NCBI GenBank assembly: GCA_949290565.1
Contig: CASESH010000039.1
Span: 1 to 58,631 of the forward strand
DNA: 58,631 nt
DNA from: an uncultured Christensenella sp.
GTDB lineage: Bacteria > Bacillota > Clostridia > Christensenellales > UBA1242
Direction of reading: 5' to 3'
The notes beneath the pieces were generated by a model. That model made no database searches. It was not told where the DNA came from and saw nothing but the letters and a program-made list of their open reading frames with translations. Below, in pieces: positions 32,888 to 40,708 of the stretch (the first letter of the stretch is position 1; each line of letters opens with the position of its first letter). Made by a program: the position numbers and the translations under genes.

Positions 32888-33886
32888 TTATTTATTTAAT
32901 ACCTGGGAAATTGCAACTGAAACACTAACTGTTGCACCTACCATAGGATTATTACCCATTCCAATTAATCCCATCATTTCAACATGAGCAGGGACGCTAC
33001 TTGAACCAGCAAATTGAGCATCGCTGTGCATTCTACCCATAGTATCAGTCATACCATATGAAGCAGGTCCAGCAGCCATATTGTCAGGGTGTAAAGTTCT
33101 ACCTGTTCCGCCACCACTAGCAACTGAAAAATATTTCTTACCTTGTTCCAATCTTTCTTTTTTATAGGTACCAGCAACAGGATGTTGAAAACGTGTTGGA
33201 TTTGTTGAATTTCCCGTTATGGAAATATCAACATTTTCAAGGTGCATAATAGCAACTCCTTCTCTAACATCATTTGCACCATAGCAACGAACTTTTGCCC
33301 TGTCACCGTTTGAATAGGCAATTTCTTTCACTATATTTACTTTACCTGTTGAATAATCAAAATCAGTTTGAACATAAGTAAAGCCATTAATTCTTGATAT
33401 TATTTGAGCAGCATCTTTTCCTAGACCATTTAAAATAACTCTTAAAGGTTTTTTTCTTACTTTATTTGCACTATTTGCAATTCCAATAGCACCCTCCGCT
33501 GCTGCAAAACTTTCGTGACCAGCTACAAAAGCAAAACATTCAGTATCTTCACTTAATAACATACTCCCAAGATTACCATGTCCTAATCCAACTTTTCTAT
33601 CATCAGCAACTGAACCCGGAATACAAAATGACTGTAAACCCTCACCTATACATTTTGCAATTTCATTTGCCTGTTTAACATTTCTCTTAATTGCAATTGC
33701 AGCCCCAACAATATAAGCCCAACAGGCGTTTTCAAAACAAATAGGTTGAATACTTTTAACTATTCCAGCAACATCAACACCTACTTTATCACATAAAGAT
33801 TTTGCTTCATCTAAATCTTTTATACCATTTTCATTAAGGACTTTATTTATTTGATTAATTCTTCTATCATAACTTTCAAAAATCAT
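32888..33886 (-). CDS. GGGtGRT protein
   Basis: A 332-residue protein containing the sequence GGGTGRTLHPDNM at about residue 257 onward, the signature that gives this family its name in clostridial annotations. The family has no established function. Gly-rich stretches recur (VGLGHGNLGS, LIGMGNNPMVGATVSV). There is no signal peptide or obvious membrane helix, so it is probably cytoplasmic. The start at 33886 has a clear site (GGGAGG, seven bases before ATG). The gene lies 13 bases after the NifU-like gene and shares its operon. That pairing suggests a role linked to Fe-S cluster handling, but this is inference from context only. Confidence 0.88.
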   Translation of the reverse strand: MIFESYDRRINQINKVLNENGIKDLDEAKSLCDKVGVDVAGIVKSIQPICFENACWAYIVGAAIAIKRNVKQANEIAKCIGEGLQSFCIPGSVADDRKVGLGHGNLGSMLLSEDTECFAFVAGHESFAAAEGAIGIANSANKVRKKPLRVILNGLGKDAAQIISRINGFTYVQTDFDYSTGKVNIVKEIAYSNGDRAKVRCYGANDVREGVAIMHLENVDISITGNSTNPTRFQHPVAGTYKKERLEQGKKYFSVASGGGTGRTLHPDNMAAGPASYGMTDTMGRMHSDAQFAGSSSVPAHVEMMGLIGMGNNPMVGATVSVSVAISQVLNK

Positions 33887-33899
33887 TTCTAAACCTCCC

Positions 33900-34592
33900 T
33901 TACTCTTGTCTTGGGTCTATAACTTTAACAGCATCATTCATACGACCATATTTACCACTTGCCTTTTGAATTGCTTTTATAGGCTCATCTCCACTCTTAA
34001 TAAAGTCCATCATTTTACCAAAATTAATAAATTCATATCCAATTATCTCATTTTCTTCATTAAGTCCTAACTTTGTTACATAGCCCTCTGCAAGTTCAAG
34101 ATATCTTGAACCCTTTATCTTAGTGCTATAACATGTTCCAACCTGAGAGCGATGACCTTTTCCCAAGTCTTCTAAACCTGCCCCGACTGCTAGTCCATCT
34201 TCTGAAAATGCAGATTGACTTCTACCATAAACTATTTGCAAAAACAATTCCCTCATCGCCGTATTTATTGCATCGCATACCAAATCTGTATTTAAAGCTT
34301 CTAAAATTGTTTTACCAACTAATATTTCACTTGCCATTGCTGCCGAATGTGTCATACCACTACAACCCAAAGTTTCAACAAGTGCTTCTTCTATAATCCC
34401 ATTTTTAATATTTAAAGATAGTTTACAAGCCCCTTGTTGTGGAGCACACCAACCTATACCGTGAGTAAAACCTGATATATCTTTTATCTCCTTTGCCTGC
34501 ACCCATTTTGCTTCCTCTGGAATAGGTGCTGGACCGTGATTTACTCCTTTTTTAACAATGCACATATTATTTATTTCACTAGTATAATTCAT
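33900..34592 (-). CDS. NifU/IscU-like iron-sulfur cluster assembly scaffold protein
   Basis: A 230-residue protein with the NifU N-terminal fold signature: a conserved GCSGMTHSAAMASE segment (IscU-type G-C-x-x-S/T) plus cysteines in WCAPQQGACK and in GTCYSTK. This is compatible with three-cysteine cluster assembly. It is longer than classical IscU (about 130 residues), as expected for the form that travels with GGGtGRT proteins. I chose the ATG at 34592, which lies five bases after GGAGG, over a TTG one codon upstream. It is the first gene of a two-gene operon with a promoter at 34621-34649. Confidence 0.85.
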   Translation of the reverse strand: MNYTSEINNMCIVKKGVNHGPAPIPEEAKWVQAKEIKDISGFTHGIGWCAPQQGACKLSLNIKNGIIEEALVETLGCSGMTHSAAMASEILVGKTILEALNTDLVCDAINTAMRELFLQIVYGRSQSAFSEDGLAVGAGLEDLGKGHRSQVGTCYSTKIKGSRYLELAEGYVTKLGLNEENEIIGYEFINFGKMMDFIKSGDEPIKAIQKASGKYGRMNDAVKVIDPRQE

Positions 34593-34620
34593 CAAAACCT
34601 CCTATTAGAAAACAAAATGA

Positions 34621-34649
34621 ATTATAACAAAAAACACATAATATGTCTA
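34621..34649 (-). promoter_or_regulatory. Promoter of the scaffold/GGGtGRT operon
   Basis: The minus strand reads TAGACA (34649-34644), then 17 bases, then a perfect TATAAT (34626-34621). The start site would lie about 20 bases upstream of the ATG at 34592. Confidence 0.65.
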
Positions 34650-34746
34650 ACGATTAAAATTACTTTATCTTAAAATTTGAAATTATTAAAAGCATTTATC
34701 CTACTAATTTAAATCTTAAAAAAACACAATCATAAGTTATGTTAAG

Positions 34747-34767
34747 AAACATTTAGGATAAATGTTT
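34747..34767. promoter_or_regulatory. Perfect 9-bp inverted repeat, candidate operator
   Basis: AAACATTTA-gga-TAAATGTTT ends seven bases before the -35 box of the reductase gene. Part of it (TAGGATAAATG, 754-764) recurs inverted at 34693-34703 (CATTTATCCTA). This puts two related half-elements in the divergent intergenic region. It has no T-run typical of a terminator. Confidence 0.5.
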
Positions 34768-34773
34768 AAAAGT

Positions 34774-34802
34774 TTGACAACAAAAAATAAAAACTATAAA
34801 AT
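34774..34802 (+). promoter_or_regulatory. Promoter of the Fe-S/FAD reductase gene
   Basis: A perfect TTGACA (34774-34779) is followed, 17 bases later, by TAAAAT (34797-34802). The untranslated leader before the ATG at 34912 would be about 100 bases. Confidence 0.6.
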
Positions 34803-34911
34803 GAATTTATAAAAATTAGTAAGATTTTTCCATTTAAATTCATTTTTATTTTTATGGGAAGATAAATAGAAATTTTAAACTTACTACTATTTTAAATTTA
34901 GGAGGAAATAA

Positions 34912-36963
34912 ATGAATAAAATTTATGAACCACTTTTTACCCCTTGGAAAATAGGAAATGTTGAAATAAAAAATAGAATCGTTCTTTGTCCAATGGGTGG
35001 CACTTCTCTATTTGGTTGGATGAGACCTAATGGCTTTGACAAACAATCTGCTGAATTCTTTCTAGAAAGAGCAAAAAATAATGTGGGATTAATCATTCCA
35101 GGAATTGCTACTCTAAGAGATTTAATTGGTGGAAGATGGCTTTATGAAAATAAAAAAATGTTTAAAGAACTAAAAGAATATATGAAAGAAATTCATAAAA
35201 CAGGTGCAAAATTATTTATTCAATTAACAGCCGGTTTTGGAAGAAGTTTTTCTATACCAAACTCACTAGTTCCAATAGCAAAGAGTAAAGTGTTGAGCAC
35301 ATTAATTAAGCCCGTAGTTGACTTATCATATATTATGGCATCTCCAAGCAAATTGCCTTCAAGATGGTCTGACAAACTGACTTGTAGAGAACTTACAAAA
35401 GAAGAAATTCAAAAAATGATTGATGCTTTTGCAAAAACAGCAAAGCTATGTCAAGAAGCCGATGTCGATGGTGTAGAAATTCACGCCGTTCATGAGGGTT
35501 ATTTACTCGACCAATTCACAACAAAATATACAAACCATAGAAAAGATGAATATGGTGGTAGTTTTGAAAATCGTTATAGATTTCCTGTTGAAATCGTTAA
35601 AGCAATTAAAGAGGTTTGTGGTAAAGACTTCCCTGTTTCTCTTAGATATTCAGCAATTAGCAAAACAAAAGATTTTTGTGTAGGCGCAATGCCAGATGAA
35701 AAATACAAAGAAATCGGCAGAGATATGGAAGAAAGTAAAAAGGCTGCTAAGTATCTTCAAGATGCTGGATATGATATGTTGAATGCTGACAATGGTACTT
35801 ATGATGCTTGGTATTGGGCTCATCCACCTGCATATATGCCTGTTAATTGCAATTTAAAAGATGTTTCAGAAATAAAAAAAGTTGTTAATATTCCTGTTGT
35901 TTGCGCAGGAAAAATGACACCTCACGTTGCTGCTGAGGCAATAAAAAATAACGAAATTGATGGTATGGGAGTTGCAAGGCAATTTTTAGTAGATGGCGAA
36001 TGGGTTACTAAACTTATTGAAGACAAAATCGAAGATATTCAACCTTGTATTTGCTGTCATAATGCTTGTTTCCAAATGTCTCACTACAAAGGAATTGCAA
36101 ATGGAGGCACAACACATGATACTAAAAATATGTCTCAATGTGCTTTAAATCCTCAAACTATGAATCATCATAAATTTGATATAACACCTGCAAAAAATAA
36201 GAAAAAAATTGCCGTAATTGGTGGTGGTGTTGGCGGTATGGAGTTTGCTAGGATTGCAACAAAAAGAGGACATCACGTTACTATTTATGAAAAAACTGAT
36301 AAGTTAGGTGGCGTTTTTATTCCTGCGAGCGCTCCATCATTTAAAGAAAAAGACAAATGGTTACTAAATTGGTATAAAAGACAAATTGAAAAATTAAAAA
36401 TTAATGTTAAATTTAACACTGAAATAAAAGATTTAACTAGTCTAGATGCAGATGAAGTAATTATAGCAACAGGTTCGACTCCAAAACATTTACCATTAAA
36501 AAATGCAGATAAAACCATTGAGGCTATTGATTACTTAAATGGACAAGAAGTTGGAAATAAAGTTGTTGTTATTGGTGGAGGCCTAACAGGTTGTGAAATC
36601 GCATATGACCTATACTTAAAAGGTAAAAAGCCAACAATTATAGAAGCAAAAAATGATTTAATAGCAGTCAAAGGCGTTTGCTTGGCAAATTCATCATATT
36701 TAAGAGATTTCTTTAAAACTAATAAAGTACCTGTTTATCTCGAAGCAAAAGTTAAATCAATAGACGACAAATCTGTAACTATTATTTTAAAAGACAAAAC
36801 AGAAAAAATAATTAAAACTGACAGTGTTATAACTTCAATAGGTTACAATCCTGCTCCTATTGCAAAAGAAAGTAAAAATATTCATGTTATAGGAGATGCA
36901 AAAAAGATTGGAAATCTTAAAACTGTTGTTTGGAACGCTTGGGAAGTTGCTTTAAAAATTTAG
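34912..36963 (+). CDS. Old-yellow-enzyme-type Fe-S flavoenzyme (2-enoate reductase / 2,4-dienoyl-CoA reductase family)
   Basis: A 683-residue protein with three parts. Residues 1 to about 370 form an FMN-binding TIM barrel of the NADH:flavin oxidoreductase family, with HEGYLLDQF and DEYGGSFENRYRF. Next is a [4Fe-4S] cysteine set, C379-I-C-C-x3-C386 with a further Cys in SQCALNP. Then come two Rossmann motifs, IAVIGGGVGGMEFA (about 432) and VVVIGGGLTGCEIA (about 548), for FAD and NAD(P)H. Length and order match FldZ, BaiCD/BaiH and clostridial enoate reductases, which reduce C=C bonds of unsaturated acids or CoA esters with NAD(P)H. The substrate cannot be told from sequence. The start has AGGAGG eight bases upstream. 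It is a single-gene unit ending in a strong terminator. Confidence 0.9.
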   Translation: MNKIYEPLFTPWKIGNVEIKNRIVLCPMGGTSLFGWMRPNGFDKQSAEFFLERAKNNVGLIIPGIATLRDLIGGRWLYENKKMFKELKEYMKEIHKTGAKLFIQLTAGFGRSFSIPNSLVPIAKSKVLSTLIKPVVDLSYIMASPSKLPSRWSDKLTCRELTKEEIQKMIDAFAKTAKLCQEADVDGVEIHAVHEGYLLDQFTTKYTNHRKDEYGGSFENRYRFPVEIVKAIKEVCGKDFPVSLRYSAISKTKDFCVGAMPDEKYKEIGRDMEESKKAAKYLQDAGYDMLNADNGTYDAWYWAHPPAYMPVNCNLKDVSEIKKVVNIPVVCAGKMTPHVAAEAIKNNEIDGMGVARQFLVDGEWVTKLIEDKIEDIQPCICCHNACFQMSHYKGIANGGTTHDTKNMSQCALNPQTMNHHKFDITPAKNKKKIAVIGGGVGGMEFARIATKRGHHVTIYEKTDKLGGVFIPASAPSFKEKDKWLLNWYKRQIEKLKINVKFNTEIKDLTSLDADEVIIATGSTPKHLPLKNADKTIEAIDYLNGQEVGNKVVVIGGGLTGCEIAYDLYLKGKKPTIIEAKNDLIAVKGVCLANSSYLRDFFKTNKVPVYLEAKVKSIDDKSVTIILKDKTEKIIKTDSVITSIGYNPAPIAKESKNIHVIGDAKKIGNLKTVVWNAWEVALKI

Positions 36964-37002
36964 ATGTGAATTTTATAAAAAAATTTTAATATTAATAAAG
37001 AT

Positions 37003-37036
37003 AAAAAAGATAATGTTTTTTCACATTATCTTTTTT
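37003..37036 (+). terminator. Rho-independent terminator after the flavoenzyme gene
   Basis: GATAATGT (37009-37016) pairs with ACATTATC (37023-37030). The stem is extended by an A-run on the left and eight T residues on the right. Confidence 0.85.
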
Positions 37037-37234
37037 TTATACTAAAACTTTTATAAGATATTCTTAATTTAAAAAAATTAAAATTTAATTAACATTAAAG
37101 TAAAAAAAATAAAACTTATTCTTACAAAATTTTAATATACAACGAAAAACTAAAATATAATTCATTATTTTATTTAATCTTAAACTTTATAATCTAAAAA
37201 ATTGAATTTTAGCAATAAATACTGACAATTTATC

Positions 37235-37263
37235 TTGACTTTTAATTAAAATAATAATATACT
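37235..37263 (+). promoter_or_regulatory. Promoter of tRNA-Arg
   Basis: TTGACT (37235-37240), 17 bases, then TATACT (37258-37263), a near-consensus sigma-A promoter about 70 bases before the mature tRNA. Confidence 0.75.
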
Positions 37264-37272
37264 TAACGCCGT

Positions 37273-37314
37273 AAGATAATAACTAGGTTACTCATCTAAT
37301 TTAGTTATTATCTT
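37273..37314 (+). promoter_or_regulatory. 13-bp perfect hairpin in the tRNA-Arg leader
   Basis: AAGATAATAACTA (37273-37285) pairs perfectly with TAGTTATTATCTT (37302-37314) around a 16-base loop, between the promoter and the tRNA. It is not followed by a T-run, so it is not a standard terminator. It may guide 5' processing or be a protein-binding inverted repeat. No known riboswitch was recognised. Confidence 0.5.
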
Positions 37315-37331
37315 AAATATTCCCTCTTTTC

Positions 37332-37408
37332 GCGCTCATAGCTCAATTGGATAGAGCACTTGACTACGGATCAAGAGGTTTGGAGTTCGAATCTCTATGG
37401 GCGCACCA
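37332..37408 (+). tRNA. tRNA-Arg (anticodon ACG)
   Basis: The cloverleaf folds by eye: acceptor GCGCTCA with TGGGCGC, D-stem GCTC/GAGC, anticodon stem CTTGA/TCAAG with loop CTACGGA (anticodon ACG), and T-arm TGGAG-TTCGAAT-CTCTA. Discriminator A is followed by an encoded CCA. The wobble A is expected to be edited to inosine to read CGN codons. Confidence 0.97.
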
Positions 37409-37423
37409 TTATAATAAAAAATA

Positions 37424-37466
37424 AAAAAGACATACAAAAAATTAAAATTAATTTGTATGTCTTTTA
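37424..37466. terminator. Bidirectional terminator between tRNA-Arg and the minus-strand gene
   Basis: GACATACAAA (37429-37438) pairs with TTTGTATGTC (37452-37461), with an A-run on the left and T-rich sequence on the right. It can end the tRNA transcript on plus and the 37471-38208 gene on minus. Confidence 0.8.
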
Positions 37467-37470
37467 TATT

Positions 37471-38208
37471 TTAAAACTTAAACTCAAAATAATTTGATTC
37501 TTTTTTCTTTGAAGCATTAAAATATAATTTTGGTTTAGGAGCAATTTTTAACAATTCCTCAAAACTTTTTTGAGGTTGTTTTTTTATTCCGTTTTTCATA
37601 AAATCTTCACATCTATCAATGTAAACTTTACTATTTAACTCTTTTAATATTCTATAACCCTCTTGAACATCTGCACCCGAAACTTCTGTAATAAATCTAA
37701 AAATATACTCTGCCTTTTTACTATCAAACACTTTCTTTTGATGAGGTTTTATATCTGCTCCCTTAACGTCCCTTGCAAACATAATATTCTCATCAAGGTC
37801 TCCTAATCTTAAAACAACTTTTGAATGAATAGAAATGTCAGCACCTTCTACATCCCTTGCATATAAATAATTATCATAAGCACTACCAAGGTCAATTATA
37901 ACTTTACCGTGAAGTTTTTTATCTGATTTTATAACCTCTTTTCCATATATAAAATTACATTTTTTCTTAAATGACAAAGTCGTATTTGCAACTTTTTCTC
38001 CAATTGCACTATAATTTAATTCAGGCAAATTAGTTTCGGCTAAAAAAATAAGAAAGTTAATAGAACCATTCTTAATTAAATAATCTTCAATCTCGATAAA
38101 TCTATTTGTCTTAATATAACTTATTTCATTATCTTTTTTTTGTACTATTGTTTTTTTAGATTCCTCTATTAATTCTTCATACAAATCTTTTATTTTTAAA
38201 CTTTCCAT
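37471..38208 (-). CDS. Uncharacterised protein with GAD-type repeats
   Basis: I do not recognise a named family. The 245-residue product has no signal peptide or membrane helix. Its middle part holds three degenerate repeats built on F/Y-x-x-(D/E)-V-x-G-A-D: YARDVEGADISIH, FARDVKGADIKPH and FITEVSGADVQEG, spaced about 31-38 residues. The N-terminus is Lys/Glu-rich and could be helical. The C-terminus is rich in Lys and aromatic residues (PKPKLYFNASKKK). The repeats suggest a small solenoid or binding domain. The start at 38208 has AGAGGGAA upstream. It is monocistronic, convergent with tRNA-Arg and divergent from the isomerase gene. Confidence 0.8.
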   Translation of the reverse strand: MESLKIKDLYEELIEESKKTIVQKKDNEISYIKTNRFIEIEDYLIKNGSINFLIFLAETNLPELNYSAIGEKVANTTLSFKKKCNFIYGKEVIKSDKKLHGKVIIDLGSAYDNYLYARDVEGADISIHSKVVLRLGDLDENIMFARDVKGADIKPHQKKVFDSKKAEYIFRFITEVSGADVQEGYRILKELNSKVYIDRCEDFMKNGIKKQPQKSFEELLKIAPKPKLYFNASKKKESNYFEFKF

Positions 38209-38335
38209 AATATTCCCTCTTAAATTACATATATTTTATTCCAATGCAAATTGTTTGTCAATACGCAATTTATAAAATTAGTTTGATTTTTTTTAATGAT
38301 ATGTTAAATTATAAGTTACTTATTTGGAGGTAAAA

Positions 38336-38974
38336 ATGAAGATTGCATTAATTAATGAAAATAGTCAAGCAAATAAAAATGAAATGATTTATAATGTTTT
38401 AAGTAAGATTGCAAACAAATATAACCACGAGGTTTTAAACTTTGGGACAAAAGGAATAGAAGATAAAACCCAACTAACTTATGTAGAAGTTGGCTTATTG
38501 ACCGCTATTTTAATTAATTCAAGAACAGTTGATTTTGTTGTAACAGGTTGTGGAACGGGCGAAGGCGCAATGCTTGCCTGCAATAGTTTTCCTAATGTTC
38601 TTTGTGGTCATATTGTCGATCCAAGCGATGCCTATATGTTTATGCAGATTAATAATGGAAATGTTGCAAGTTTTCCTTTCGCAAAAGGATTTGGTTGGGG
38701 TGCGGAACTTAATTTAGAATATATGTTTGATGAACTTTTTAAACATATACCAGGACAGGGTTACCCAATTGAGAGGGCTGAACCTGAGAAAAGAAATAAA
38801 TTAATTTTAGATAGTTTGAAAAAGATTACTCATCAGGACATGCTAAATATATTAAAAAATATTGACAAAGATTTTCTCCTTCATACAATAAGCAGTAAAA
38901 GTTTTAAAGAACTCTTTTTAAAATATGCCCCAGAAAATGAAATTTCAAAATACATTAAATCACTTTTAGACTAA
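38336..38974 (+). CDS. RpiB/LacA/LacB-family sugar-phosphate isomerase
   Basis: A 212-residue protein resembling the RpiB/LacAB fold. It starts MKIALINENSQ, and its conserved substrate-binding region includes VVTGCGTGEGAMLACN (the C-x-T/S-G-x-G motif) and an aromatic/Gly-rich loop (FAKGFGWGAELN). Members interconvert aldose and ketose phosphates such as ribose-5-P/ribulose-5-P or galactose-6-P/tagatose-6-P. The actual substrate is unknown, and no sugar operon surrounds the gene. I chose the ATG at 38336 over a TTG at 38324 because GGAGG (38326-38330) lies six bases before it and would overlap the upstream codons. Confidence 0.82.
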   Translation: MKIALINENSQANKNEMIYNVLSKIANKYNHEVLNFGTKGIEDKTQLTYVEVGLLTAILINSRTVDFVVTGCGTGEGAMLACNSFPNVLCGHIVDPSDAYMFMQINNGNVASFPFAKGFGWGAELNLEYMFDELFKHIPGQGYPIERAEPEKRNKLILDSLKKITHQDMLNILKNIDKDFLLHTISSKSFKELFLKYAPENEISKYIKSLLD

Positions 38975-39013
38975 AATTATAAATTCTAATTTTTGATTTA
39001 TTTTAAAAATAAG

Positions 39014-39050
39014 AAGATTAATTAATTCAATAATAGTTAATCTTTTTTTT
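39014..39050 (+). terminator. Rho-independent terminator after the isomerase gene
   Basis: AAGATTAA (39014-39021) pairs with TTAATCTT (39037-39044), followed by a run of eight T in the stem end and tail. Confidence 0.75.
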
Positions 39051-39095
39051 AAAATACTCTTTAAATCATTTTTTATTTATGATAGAATAGTATGT

Positions 39096-40490
39096 ATGAG
39101 ACTTTATAAAAAACTAATGAAATACACAAGTAAAAAAATAATGCCTATGCATATGCCGGGACATAAACGAAAAAATTATTTAAAAAACAAATTACCATAT
39201 AAATTAGACATTACAGAAATAGAAAATTTTGACAATTTACATAACGCAACAGGAATCTTGAAAGACTGTCAAGAAAATGCAAGTAATTTATACAATACAA
39301 AAGCAACCTATTTTCTAGTAAATGGTAGCACTTGTGGAATACTCAGTGCCATAAAAAGCGTATGCAATATTAAAGATGAAGTTTTAGTTTCAAAAAATTG
39401 TCATAAATCAGTTTTTAATGCAATTGAACTTTTAAATTTAAAATGTTCTTTTATTCATAGTCATTTTGATAAAAAATATGGAATATATAAGAATGTTTAT
39501 CCACAAGATATTGATAATTGTTTACAAAATAATAAACAAATAAAGTGCGTTATAATAACCTCGCCAACTTATGAAGGAATTATTTCAAATATAAAACAAA
39601 TTGCAAAAATTGTTCACAAACATAACAAAATACTAATAGTTGATGAGGCACACGGTGCACACCTTTTTTTAGAAAACAAGTCGGCTTGTGTACAAGATGC
39701 AGATATTGTTATTAATAGCCTACACAAAACTTTACCAAGTCTAACTCAAACGGCACTTCTTCATATTTGTTCAAACAGAGTTAATATTGATAAGATAAAA
39801 CATAATTTAACTATTTTTCAATCTTCATCCCCATCTTATATTCTCTTATCATCTATTGATGAATGTATTCATTTTCTTAAAAACAAAGGAAAAAAATTCT
39901 ATAATAAACTTAAAACAAATCTAGATTTTTTTTACTTAAAAGCAAAAAATCTAGTAAATTTAAATGTAGTAGATTTTATTAACACTAAAACTATTTATGA
40001 TTTTGATAGAACAAAAATAATTGTTTCAACAGTAAATACTAACATTAATGGACAAAAACTATTACAATTACTAAGAAAAAATAATATTGAATTTGAAATG
40101 AGTTACTCTAACTATGCGCTAGCAATAAGTACAATATTTGACAAGAAAAAAGATTTTAAAAAACTCTTAAAAATTCTTTTTAAAATAGATAAAAGTCTTA
40201 CAAAAAAACAAAATAAATTTCAAATACAAAATATTAATTTAGAAAGTTCAATAACTATATGTGCAGCCCAAAATAAAAAATCTACAAATATAGAACTTGA
40301 TAAAAGTGTAAATAAAATCGCTTGTGAATATGTATATGTATATCCACCAGGGATTCCATTAATAATACCCGGCCAAAAAATAAATAAAGAAATTATAAAT
40401 TATATTAAATACTTAAAAAATAACGACCTAAACTTATTGTTTTCTTCTAACCATCCATCTAACTTAATTAAGGTTTGTGAAAAATATTGA
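39096..40490 (+). CDS. Orn/Lys/Arg decarboxylase-family PLP enzyme
   Basis: A 464-residue fold-type I PLP enzyme of the group III decarboxylase family. Visible motifs are MHMPGHK near the N-terminus, VNGSTCGILSA (cofactor phosphate loop), VDEAHGAHL, the PLP-binding lysine in SLHKTLPSLTQTA, and the C-terminal signature YVYPPGIPLIIPGQ. Length fits the short Gram-positive SpeA/YaaO type rather than the 700-residue inducible enzymes. It probably decarboxylates a basic amino acid to a polyamine or diamine; the substrate is not resolvable. No Shine-Dalgarno precedes the ATG. A TAGAAT box at 39083-39088 lies seven bases upstream, suggesting a leaderless message. The stop codon overlaps the -35 box of the SCIFF promoter. 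Confidence 0.86.
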   Translation: MRLYKKLMKYTSKKIMPMHMPGHKRKNYLKNKLPYKLDITEIENFDNLHNATGILKDCQENASNLYNTKATYFLVNGSTCGILSAIKSVCNIKDEVLVSKNCHKSVFNAIELLNLKCSFIHSHFDKKYGIYKNVYPQDIDNCLQNNKQIKCVIITSPTYEGIISNIKQIAKIVHKHNKILIVDEAHGAHLFLENKSACVQDADIVINSLHKTLPSLTQTALLHICSNRVNIDKIKHNLTIFQSSSPSYILLSSIDECIHFLKNKGKKFYNKLKTNLDFFYLKAKNLVNLNVVDFINTKTIYDFDRTKIIVSTVNTNINGQKLLQLLRKNNIEFEMSYSNYALAISTIFDKKKDFKKLLKILFKIDKSLTKKQNKFQIQNINLESSITICAAQNKKSTNIELDKSVNKIACEYVYVYPPGIPLIIPGQKINKEIINYIKYLKNNDLNLLFSSNHPSNLIKVCEKY

Positions 40491-40515
40491 CAAAAATATA
40501 AAAAGAATATATCAT
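40487..40515 (+). promoter_or_regulatory. Promoter of the SCIFF precursor gene
   Basis: TTGACA (40487-40492), 17 bases, then TATCAT (40510-40515). The predicted leader is only about 20 bases and contains the RBS AAGGAG. The -35 box overlaps the upstream stop codon. Confidence 0.75.
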
Positions 40516-40540
40516 ACTTATGTTATAAGGAGTGAAAATT

Positions 40541-40690
40541 ATGAAAAGAATTAAGACTTTACAAACTCGTAAACTCGTTGACCAAGATTTATGCAAATGT
40601 GGTTGTGGAGAATGTCAAACTTCTTGTCAATCTGCTTGCAAAACATCTTGTGGTGTTGCAAATCAAAAATGCGAAAAAAGTGCAAATTAA
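40541..40690 (+). CDS. SCIFF ribosomal peptide precursor (six-cysteines-in-forty-five family)
   Basis: A 49-residue peptide, too short for most gene callers. It begins MKRIKTLQTRKL and carries the diagnostic core GECQTSCQSACKTSC followed by GVANQKCEK. SCIFF peptides are nearly universal in Clostridia and are modified by the adjacent radical SAM maturase, which forms Cys thioether cross-links. Their biological role is unknown. This copy has eight cysteines (18, 20, 22, 25, 29, 33, 37, 44) rather than six, the extra two coming from the CKCGC segment. The residue after the TSC motif is Gly38, where from memory the characterised homologue has the Thr cross-link acceptor. RBS AAGGAG lies six bases before the ATG. 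Confidence 0.95.
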   Translation: MKRIKTLQTRKLVDQDLCKCGCGECQTSCQSACKTSCGVANQKCEKSAN

Positions 40691-40708
40691 GATTGCAATA
40701 AAAAATTT

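Noticed and set aside
34133..34396. An 87-codon plus-strand ORF
   Set aside because: It is antisense to the NifU-like gene, whose motifs and RBS are clear.
37261..37331. Riboswitch or T-box upstream of the tRNA gene
   Set aside because: There is no conserved T-box or riboswitch sequence, only a simple hairpin before a tRNA.
37332..37408. tRNA-Arg as an integration site of a mobile element
   Set aside because: No duplicated 3' tRNA end, integrase or phage gene is visible in the window.
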